Position numbers and translations under genes: made by a program. DNA of 64,000 bases, from assembly GCF_900103285.1 (NCBI RefSeq), contig NZ_FNGS01000004.1, positions 227,765-291,764 on the forward strand, in the 5' to 3' direction. This document shows positions 7,475-15,600 of the stretch, one piece after another. The notes beneath the pieces are model-generated. The model had not been told where the DNA came from, searched no databases, and was given only the letters and a program-made list of their open reading frames with translations. Each line of letters begins with the position of its first letter. Position 1 is the stretch's first letter. The stretch comes from Siphonobacter aquaeclarae. GTDB lineage: Bacteria > Bacteroidota > Bacteroidia > Cytophagales > Spirosomataceae.

Positions 7475-9961
7475 TTATTCCTCGCGGGAAACAGAGCTGC
7501 CGCCGGAGGTACTTTCCTCGACTTTGGCTTCGCCCTTGTACCGGATGTGGCTGGCGCCGGACGCCGATACATTGAGCCGGCTTTTGGCGAAGATATTGCC
7601 GTGAGAGGCGCCGGAAGCGTCTACTTCCACATCGTCCGCCTTCAGGCTGTAGGCTTCCAGTTTTGCCGCGCCGGAAATATCGGCGTTGACGTGTTTGGCT
7701 ACTCCCATCAGCGTCAGCGTGGCAGCGCCGTGTACGTCCACCTCTACGTCGTCGGCATTCAGGCCCATGAACGTGGCGCGGGAAGCACCGGATACCTCTA
7801 CGCCCCGGACTTTTTCGAATCCTTTGACGATGGCGGATACCGCTCCGGTGAATTCAGCCGCTTCGAGATCCGGCATTTCGATGCGGACACTCTGACGACC
7901 GCCGCGGAAACCGCCAAACCACTTGTTTTTCCGGCCGATTTTCAGCGTATTGCCTTCCACCCGTACCTGAATGTCTTCGTGCTTGCGTTCGCTTTCCGCG
8001 TAGACAGTCACCCGGTATTCAGCGCCTCTTTTGACTTCGACCGCAAAACCACCTGCGATTTCCAGTTGCCTGAAGTCATTGAGTTTGAAGTCCTTCGCCA
8101 CACCTTGTCCGATCCGGCTTTCGTACTCGTGGTCGTCGCCGTTGTTGTCGTCGCCATACTCTTCTTCCGGCAGTTCGCGGTTGATGGAAATCAATTCGCC
8201 GTCGCGGGTGAATTTCCACAAAGAACCTTCAAACAGGTCTTTTTCGAACAACGCCCACGGGAACCGGTTGGTCACGAATCCGGCAAATTCTTCCGTCATC
8301 GAGAACGTCTTTTCGTATGGAACGTAGATTTTGACGCGGTGCTCCTGGCTCCGGAAAGGCACATTGTCCGGAATCTGGAAGTTGCTGTCAAAGACAAGCA
8401 TGGAATCCTTTTCCGTTACATGGTAGCCGAGCTGAGAGGCCTGTTTTTCGGCTTCGCTGCGGCTCTTTCCGCGACTTGAAAACTCCTGTACGACTTTTAC
8501 ATCCGCACCATCGTATCCTTCCAGAGAAATCCGGGAGTGGCTGAAGTTCTCGTCGCCCGTCGCCCGCAGGTCAAACACCGGCGTTCCGGCAGGCTTGAGG
8601 TAGGAAGTTCGCTCGACCGTACCGCGTCGTGAATAATTGGCAGCATACTGCGGAATCATCACGGCTGAACCGACGGCGCCGACCAGGAAGAGCCCCAGGA
8701 GGGTCTGCCAAACAACCGGTTTGAAGAAATTCTGCTTCGCAAGAAGTGAAATCCCGGCCAGACCGATGGCGATGGACGGAACCACCATCCCAATAAAGGC
8801 GAAAACAAACATCCAGGGAGACGCGTCGTTCAGGAGGCCTACCGGCACGTCACCGAAGCGCATGTGTTCTGACTGGGAAATACCAAGTCCGACACCGAGG
8901 AGAACCATCAGGCCGATGATGCCGCCGATTCCGACAACGACGAGCGCCACGCCGGCAAGTATCCGGATCAGGACGAGGATAAAGGCAAAAAACGGATTCA
9001 ATCCTTCAAAAATGGCCGCCAACGCCCGAAAGGGAAACAAGAGCACCTTCGTCGCCGTGCTTTCCACGGGTGCGTTTTCGACGTTGAGTGTCTTTTTGAT
9101 GTTGCTTTCGATGTTCGTCAGCGTGATAGGCTCCCCCTGCATTTTCATCCGGTCTGTCAGGGTTTTGGCCGTAGGCGTAATCGCCCAGAGAACGAAATAC
9201 AGGATCAGTCCGAAACCGAAAAACAACACGCTCAGTACCCAGACAAAGCGGATGAGGCCGAGGTCCCAGCCGGTATAAGCGGCTACCCCTGCTGCCACGC
9301 CGCCAAGGGCTTGTTTTTCGGGGTCACGGTAGAGCTTCTTCAGCTTTTCGTCTTCCTCCAGGTTCGGATTTCCGGGGAAGGACACCCAGCAGGCGATGTA
9401 AATAATGAATACGAAGCCGCTGACAGGGCCAAAGAGTTCACCGAGATCGGTCATACCGCCGAAAATCGGGGAGCCGATGAAGAGAGTGAGTGCAGCGAGG
9501 CGAATCCAGAGGGGATCGACGTTCAGGTAATGTGCAATCCCGGCACACACACCGCCGAGTACTTTCCGACGGGTATCGCGGTACATTTTGCGCTGACCCG
9601 GAAGAGTGCCAGCAGCGGCAGCCGGTTCCGGACGGGGGGCAGACGCCTGCCCGGCGGTAGTGGTTTTGCGGCCGGCGAGGTCTTCTTCCTCTTCGATGGC
9701 TTCAAAGTCGGCAACGGTACCCATGGCGCGGATGAGTTCATCGACGTCCTCCGCGGTCACGGCCTGCTTGTCTTCTTTTTTCAGTTTATCGAAGAACTTT
9801 TCGGCCACCCGGGCTTCAATGTCCTCGATGATTTCCGCGCTTCCGTCATACGTCGCAAAATACCTTTTGATCGCTTCCAGATAGCCTTGCAGGCGATCGT
9901 AGCCGTCTTCTTCGATATAGAAAACAACGCCTGCAATTGTTATGGATATGGTCTTTTTCAT
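7475..9961 (-). CDS. PspC-domain membrane protein with C-terminal DUF2807 domain
   Basis: 828 residues. Order: an N-terminal acidic helical domain (1-90, SITIAGVVFYIEEDGYDRLQGYLEAI); two PspC domains (about 128-195, RKVLGGVCAGIAHYL, and 210-275, KQALGGVAAGVAAYTG), each with a membrane helix; several further membrane helices (about 310-460); and a long C-terminal extracytoplasmic region ending in a DUF2807 auto-transporter-head-like repeat (about 630-820, VEVSGASRATF and ADISGAAKLEAY). PspC domains belong to phage-shock-type envelope stress systems. The padR gene lies just upstream (46-base gap) and probably controls it. The function of this Bacteroidota-type fusion is not known. Confidence 0.88.
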   Translation of the reverse strand: MKKTISITIAGVVFYIEEDGYDRLQGYLEAIKRYFATYDGSAEIIEDIEARVAEKFFDKLKKEDKQAVTAEDVDELIRAMGTVADFEAIEEEEDLAGRKTTTAGQASAPRPEPAAAAGTLPGQRKMYRDTRRKVLGGVCAGIAHYLNVDPLWIRLAALTLFIGSPIFGGMTDLGELFGPVSGFVFIIYIACWVSFPGNPNLEEDEKLKKLYRDPEKQALGGVAAGVAAYTGWDLGLIRFVWVLSVLFFGFGLILYFVLWAITPTAKTLTDRMKMQGEPITLTNIESNIKKTLNVENAPVESTATKVLLFPFRALAAIFEGLNPFFAFILVLIRILAGVALVVVGIGGIIGLMVLLGVGLGISQSEHMRFGDVPVGLLNDASPWMFVFAFIGMVVPSIAIGLAGISLLAKQNFFKPVVWQTLLGLFLVGAVGSAVMIPQYAANYSRRGTVERTSYLKPAGTPVFDLRATGDENFSHSRISLEGYDGADVKVVQEFSSRGKSRSEAEKQASQLGYHVTEKDSMLVFDSNFQIPDNVPFRSQEHRVKIYVPYEKTFSMTEEFAGFVTNRFPWALFEKDLFEGSLWKFTRDGELISINRELPEEEYGDDNNGDDHEYESRIGQGVAKDFKLNDFRQLEIAGGFAVEVKRGAEYRVTVYAESERKHEDIQVRVEGNTLKIGRKNKWFGGFRGGRQSVRIEMPDLEAAEFTGAVSAIVKGFEKVRGVEVSGASRATFMGLNADDVEVDVHGAATLTLMGVAKHVNADISGAAKLEAYSLKADDVEVDASGASHGNIFAKSRLNVSASGASHIRYKGEAKVEESTSGGSSVSREE

Positions 9962-10006
9962 CGGTTCAATGAATGAAATGTTGGCTTGATGGAGGCCGTC
10001 CCTCCG

Positions 10007-10348
10007 TTATACGCTCTTACCGTCTTTCGTCACGATTTGATTGACGGAAGTCTGAAGCTCATCCCAGGTCAATTGCAACTGATTCAGGAAATTGCGTCCG
10101 TCTTCGGTCAGGATGTAGTACTTGCGCGGAGGGCCCGAGGAAGACTCCACCCATTTGTAGTCCAGCAGGCCCGAGTTCTTGAGTCGGGTCAGAAGCGGGT
10201 AGAGTGTTCCTTCCACGACCATAATCTTGGCCGCAGTCAGTTCCTCCAGCATGTTGGAGGCGTATACCTCCCCCCGCGAGATGATGTGCAGTATGCAGAA
10301 TTCAAGAATTCCTTTGCGCATCTGCACCTGAGCATTTTCGAGGTTCAT
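10007..10348 (-). CDS. PadR family transcriptional regulator
   Basis: 113 residues, the short (subfamily 2) PadR form. A winged helix at about 10-85 (MRKGILEFCILHIIS...YPLLTRLKNSGLLDYKW...PPRKYYILTEDGRNFL) is followed by a short dimerisation helix. PadR proteins are repressors that release DNA on binding small ligands or under envelope or antimicrobial stress. It is the first gene of a two-gene unit with the PspC protein. The upstream region holds a near-perfect promoter and an overlapping inverted repeat (10435-10469), which suggests autorepression. Confidence 0.93.
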   Translation of the reverse strand: MNLENAQVQMRKGILEFCILHIISRGEVYASNMLEELTAAKIMVVEGTLYPLLTRLKNSGLLDYKWVESSSGPPRKYYILTEDGRNFLNQLQLTWDELQTSVNQIVTKDGKSV

Positions 10349-10434
10349 TTCGCGTGATGTTTAGTTCAGCACCGGCCGGGAACGCGTCCGCCCCAACCAA
10401 ACACCGGCACTGAATCCAGATCCGGTTTACGATA

Positions 10435-10469
10435 CAAAAGTAATGACAGGTACTTTGCTATGCAAGGTA
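10435..10469 (-). promoter_or_regulatory. padR promoter with overlapping palindromic operator
   Basis: On the minus strand: TTG (10463-10465), a 20-nt spacer, then TACTTTTG (10435-10442), a full match to TAnnTTTG. The 19-bp imperfect palindrome TACTTTGCTATGCAAGGTA (10451-10469, 8-bp arms, one mismatch) covers the -33 element, and a second small repeat AGGTAGttggCTACCT overlaps it. Binding there would block RNA polymerase. PadR as the binder is inferred from adjacency. Confidence 0.65.
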
Positions 10470-10588
10470 GTTGGCTACCTATTTTTCCGGGATTGCAGAA
10501 AAAAGGGAAGAACGGTTCATTCGGCGTGTCCAATGGCGGGTTGTCGAACGGTCCGGCGGTTTGTCCTGAAAAAAGATAGTTTTGCAGC

Positions 10589-11530
10589 ATGACGGATCGG
10601 ATACGTTCGATTGATGCGCTTCGGGGCCTGACGGCTTTTTCCATTTGTCTCTTCCATCTCGGAAGAGACGGCTTGTTTCATTCTGAATCGCCGGTTCTCG
10701 TTGTTCTGAATAATAATCCGTTTCACGTTCAGGTATTCTGGGTAATCAGCGGTTATGTTATCGGCCGCAGTCTGGCGCGGCGGCAGGCGCTTATTCCGTT
10801 TGTCCGGCGACGGATCCGTCGGCTTGAACCGGCCTTCCTGGCGTCTGTCGCGCTGGTTGTGGTGCTGAATGCCCTTTCTTCCCTGGCACCCGGATACCGG
10901 GGACAGCCTTTTTCACCGCAGTGGTTTCTTCTGCTTCTGAATGCCCTTCACGTGAATGCGCTGTTCGACCTGCCGTTCATCAATGCCGTTTACTGGACGC
11001 TCTTTGTGGAATGGCAGTTTTACCTGTTCATGGCGTTGCTGGCACCGCTGTTTTTTCGGTTGCCGTCTTCGGCCCGGGTACTTGCTCTCGTGTTGCTGGC
11101 GATACCGGCACTGCGCATTCCGGATCACCTGAATTTCCTGCATTACATGGGGTATTTCGGGCTGGGTACCGTACTCTGGATGCGGCGGGAGCAGCGGTTG
11201 TCACCTGGCTGGTTTGCCGCCGGTACAGCCGCGCTTGCGGCACTCAGCTTTGCAGCTAATCGGGAAACCTGGCTGCACTGGCTTGGAGCTATGCTGGCTT
11301 TTGGAATTATTCTGGCTGACTTTCGCCTGCCTGACTGGGGCGGGAGGACGTCCTATGCCTTGTTTCTGACACATATCCCGATTGGTACCCGTCTGACGCA
11401 CCTGGCGGCGCGCTGGGTCGTTTCCGAACCGGGTCGCCTGGTAATAGTTATACTCGCGGCAATTCTCTGCCGGATATTTGCCGGGGTATTTCACCGGTTC
11501 ACCGAACCGCAACCCCTACCCGCTTCATGA
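10589..11530 (+). CDS. Acyltransferase 3 family membrane protein (OafA-like)
   Basis: 313 residues, close to the usual 330-380 but on the short side. It starts with the family signature RIRSIDALRGLTAFSICLFHL, whose histidine is catalytic in this family, and continues with about nine to ten membrane helices and the conserved VFWVISGYVIGRSL and RRIRRLEPAF segments. Such enzymes transfer acyl groups to surface sugars or lipids across the inner membrane. The stop overlaps the start of the next gene (ATGA at 11527), so the two are translationally coupled. A TAGTTTTG box lies at 10577-10584, very near the start, without a clear -33. Confidence 0.9.
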   Translation: MTDRIRSIDALRGLTAFSICLFHLGRDGLFHSESPVLVVLNNNPFHVQVFWVISGYVIGRSLARRQALIPFVRRRIRRLEPAFLASVALVVVLNALSSLAPGYRGQPFSPQWFLLLLNALHVNALFDLPFINAVYWTLFVEWQFYLFMALLAPLFFRLPSSARVLALVLLAIPALRIPDHLNFLHYMGYFGLGTVLWMRREQRLSPGWFAAGTAALAALSFAANRETWLHWLGAMLAFGIILADFRLPDWGGRTSYALFLTHIPIGTRLTHLAARWVVSEPGRLVIVILAAILCRIFAGVFHRFTEPQPLPAS

Positions 11531-12663
11531 CCGTCCGCTGGCTCCTTTTGATCGCGCTCGTGTACGGGCTGCTGCTTTTTGCGGCCATACCGCAGGCTGC
11601 CGACCTGGGGCGGACGCCGGATTCCTATGGTTATCTTGCTTCTGCCGAGGCGCTTCGCGCGGGTAAGGGTTATGTGTGGGAGGGTTCCTGGAACTCCATG
11701 TGGCCCATCGGGTACTCGGCAGCGATTGCGCTGATCCAATTGCTCACCGGCCTTCCCGGGCTATGGGCTTCCAAAGTCGTCAATCTCCTGGCTATCTGGG
11801 GGTTGCTCTTTTTTCTTTACCGGGAATACCGGGAGCGGGCGCTGGTTCCGGCGCTGGCGGCAGGATACCTGCTGAAACTGGCGACGTATACCTGGTCCGA
11901 AACCCTGTTTGTTACGGTTCTCGTCGTGGCGGCTCACCGATTGGCCCGCTTTCTGGAAGGAAAGACCCATGTCATTCGCTACCTGATTCCCGCTGCGTGC
12001 CTGTTTCTGGTCCGGTATGTCGGCGGTTTTCTGGGAATACTTACCGGTATAGTACCCTTTTTCTTCCGGCAGGTTTCCGGCCGTCGTACGTCCGGACCGG
12101 CTGCGATACTACTGGCCGGGTATGCCGCTTATTTCGGGTTGAACAAAATCCTGGGAGATCACGTATGGGGCGGTCCGCGTTTCGTGGAGACGGAGCCGCT
12201 GCCGGTTGTGATCGGCGACGGTGTGTCAGGCTGGCTCAACGAAGCGGTGCTGGTCCGTGACGCTCCGCCTTCCGATATACTGTGGTGGGCAGGGCTTGTG
12301 CTGCAGGCGGGTCTGGCGGTGGGCGTCATCCGGGTATACCGGCTGTCATTCAGAAAATGGGAAACCGGTATCAGCCGCCGGCGAATCCTGCTGTATGTTG
12401 CCGCAGGATATAGTGTAATCGTTACTTTTTTACGATTTTTGAGTCCGTTTGATGTGCTCGGCTACCGGCTGCTGGCTCCGGCTACACTGCTTGTCTGTAT
12501 AGCACTACTGGATTGGCTGTCCTTGCCCAGCCGCGCACGCGAATGGTCGAAAATACGAATACCTGTGTCGCTATTTTTCATGGCAGTTACCATTGGGAAT
12601 CTGCTCCCCAGAGAAATACTTAAATTGCGTACTTTATTACATACTATTATCCCCGGTCTATAG
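11527..12663 (+). CDS. GT-C fold membrane glycosyltransferase-like protein
   Basis: 378 residues with about nine hydrophobic segments. The first extracytoplasmic loop holds TPDSYGYLASAEAL, the acidic pair-type motif seen in GT-C (dolichyl- or polyprenyl-phosphate sugar) transferases, followed by GSWNSMWPIGYSAAIAL. The donor and acceptor cannot be told from sequence. Coupling to the preceding acyltransferase suggests joint modification of a surface glycan. It is followed nine bases later by the PorU2-like gene. Confidence 0.75.
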   Translation: MTVRWLLLIALVYGLLLFAAIPQAADLGRTPDSYGYLASAEALRAGKGYVWEGSWNSMWPIGYSAAIALIQLLTGLPGLWASKVVNLLAIWGLLFFLYREYRERALVPALAAGYLLKLATYTWSETLFVTVLVVAAHRLARFLEGKTHVIRYLIPAACLFLVRYVGGFLGILTGIVPFFFRQVSGRRTSGPAAILLAGYAAYFGLNKILGDHVWGGPRFVETEPLPVVIGDGVSGWLNEAVLVRDAPPSDILWWAGLVLQAGLAVGVIRVYRLSFRKWETGISRRRILLYVAAGYSVIVTFLRFLSPFDVLGYRLLAPATLLVCIALLDWLSLPSRAREWSKIRIPVSLFFMAVTIGNLLPREILKLRTLLHTIIPGL

Positions 12664-12672
12664 CCCACAAAT

Positions 12673-15600
12673 ATGTCAGCAACCCGCATAGTACTGATGG
12701 CAGCTTTCCTGGTCTCCCTTTTCGGGCGTCCCGGACAGGCCCAGCAGGCTCGTTTTGGAAACGAATGGATCAACTACGACCAGACCTATTTTAAGATCCC
12801 GGTAGTGGACAAAGGAATCTATCGGATTCCATACGATCAGCTTCAGAAAGCCGGATTCCCGGTTCAGACCAATCCCACCAAAATCCAGCTGTTCAAACAA
12901 GGTACCGAACAGGCGATTTACATCAGCGGAGAACAGGATGGGAAACTGGATACCGGTGATTTTATCGAGTTTTACGGCGTCCGGAACGACGGCGGGCGCG
13001 ACTCTTCCCTCTATCGTGATCCGAAACTTCAGACGAACAAATACGTCAGCCTTTTCAGCGACACCACCTATTACTTCCTGACCTTCCGGGTCGATAACGG
13101 ATCCGGAAAGCGCATGGCGACGGCTCCGGCCCCCTCGACTGCGGGTTTGCAGGCTGAAACCTATCATTTCGAGGAAAACCTGCTCCTTCCAACTTCCTGG
13201 TATGCAGTTGGCCCCACCTACCCCATCGGCGTACGCTACCTCTCCGGTATGACACTGAGCAACTACGAGGTCGGAAAAGGGTACATGGATGCCAGTATGA
13301 AGAAAGGTAACGGGAAAGATTACGTCTTTTCCGTGAAAAACGCTGAGCAGACCGGAGGTAAGCCGAAACTGGAACTTACCGTATACGGAGAAACACCGGA
13401 CGCACATATCGTTGAAATTCGCGGCGGACCGGCCGCTGCGCAAACCAGGCTATTGACCACCCTGAATTTCAGTAACTACGGCCTGCCCCTGATCCGGCAG
13501 GACCTGGAATGGAGTGATTTTTCTGCGAGCCAGCTCGTGGCCAACGTCAAATCGGCTGCGACGGTTACCACTAACGAATCCATCGTTCCCGTCTGGCTGA
13601 AACTTACCTACCCGCAAAAAACAACACTGGACGGCGTAGCCGCCGGAAAAACATTCCGACTCCGGGCCAATGCAGGTGGAACATCCCTGCTGCAACTCGC
13701 TGCTGCCACGGCAGCCGATCAGATTTATGATGTCACCCAACCCGGAAATATTCAGCGCGTCAGCGGCACGCTTGCCGGGGGCGTACTGACTGCCGGAATT
13801 GCCAATACGCAAAGCAGCCGCGAGCTTTGGGTTAACCGTGCTGCAAAAACCGTTTCAGCTATTACGCCCGTCGGATTCCGTAAAATCGACCCGACGAAAC
13901 ACAATTACCTGATCATTACCGACAAACGGTTGCAGAAACCGGCCGGAGGCTTTACGGATATCGTCAAAGGGTACGCGGCCTACCGCGCTTCGCAAGCCGG
14001 CGGTAAACATGATACGCTGGTTGTAGATATTAACTTGCTATCCAACCAATTTAACTACGGAGAACGTAGCGGCGTTGCCATTCGGCATTTCGCTGACTAC
14101 ATGGTTCAAAACGGAAATCCGAAAAACATGCTGCTTGTAGGACGAACTATCCACCCGCAGTACTACCGTTCTATTTCGAATTTCTATTCAATGAATTACG
14201 TCCCGAACGGCGGTTGGCCCGGTTCAGACAACGTGTTGGTCGACGGACTGAAAGGCGAAGCTGACGTTCCGGCTATTCCGGTCGGACGGCTCAGTGTTTC
14301 AACGCCGGACGAAATACTGGCCTACCTGAACAAGGTCAAGGAATACGAATCCGAGGAACCGGCTCTCTGGCGCAAGAATTTTCTCAACCTGAGCGGCGGA
14401 AAAACAGCCGGAGAGCTCTCCCTCTTTAAAACTTACGTCGAAGCCTATAAGAATACGGCCACAAAAGGCCTGGGAGCGAATGTATCCATCCTTTCCAAAA
14501 AAACGGACGATCCGGTCGAGTTCATCAACATTACCAGCAAGGTAAACGACGGCATCGGTATGCTGACGTTCTTCGGACACTCCGGTCCGTCGATCACGGA
14601 TATCGACGTAGGTTATGTCTCGAACGACCTCCTCGGTTACAAAAACAAGGGTAAGTACCCCATTGTACTCATCAACGGATGCGACGCCGGCAATATCTTT
14701 AATAATGATCCCAAACTGACCTTCAGCAGTGACTGGATCAATACGGCTGACCGGGGAGCTATCCTGATGCTGGCGACGACGTTCAGCGGATTTCCGACGT
14801 ACCTGAACGGATTTTCGACGGCGTTTTATGACGAGCTATTTAACAAACCGACTTCCTATGGCCAAACCGTTGGTACGTCGCTGATCAATACCATCCGGAA
14901 CTTTATCAAGCAATATCCGGGTGAAATGGCGCTTGGGCATTCCCAGCAGTTTCTCCTCCAGGGTGACCCCGCCGTTGTTCCTTTCCCCTACACCAAGCCG
15001 GATTATGCGGTCAGCCCGAGTTCTATTTTCCTGAGAAGCTTTAACGGACAGGAAGTAGTCGCGTCGGTTGATTCGTTCCGCGTTGGCGTGGTGGTCAGTA
15101 ACCTCGGCCGGACGCTGACAGGCAAGGTGAAAGTGGGTGTCAAGCGGACGCTGTCCAACGGCATTATTCTCGATCTCGGCACACGTTCTTTCCAGAATGT
15201 CGCTTTTCAGGATACGCTTTACTTCTCGGTTTCCAACTCCGGTACCGGCGGCGGGAACAACCGTTTTGAGGTGGTCGTCGACCCGGACAACGAAATCGAC
15301 GAACTGAGCAAAGCCAACAACAAGGCAACGCTGGATTATGTCATTCCGGGATCGCTGGCGCGGCCGGTGCTTCCGCAGGACTTCGCCATTGTCGGAACGC
15401 AGGAAAACAATACGCCGACGGTCCGGCTATTAGCAGAATATACGCCGCTGTCGACCGTCACCGGCACCCCCAATATCCTGTATGAACTCGATACGGCGGC
15501 GACGTTTAGCAGTGCTTTTAAGAAAACTACGACACTGCCGTCGTCAAATTCAGAAGGCTGGAAAGTTAGTCTTCTAACCACTGACAGTACCGTTTACTAC

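Noticed and set aside
7454..8479. 341-codon plus-strand frame opposite the PspC gene
   Set aside because: Composition mirrors the real minus-strand gene; no motif seen.
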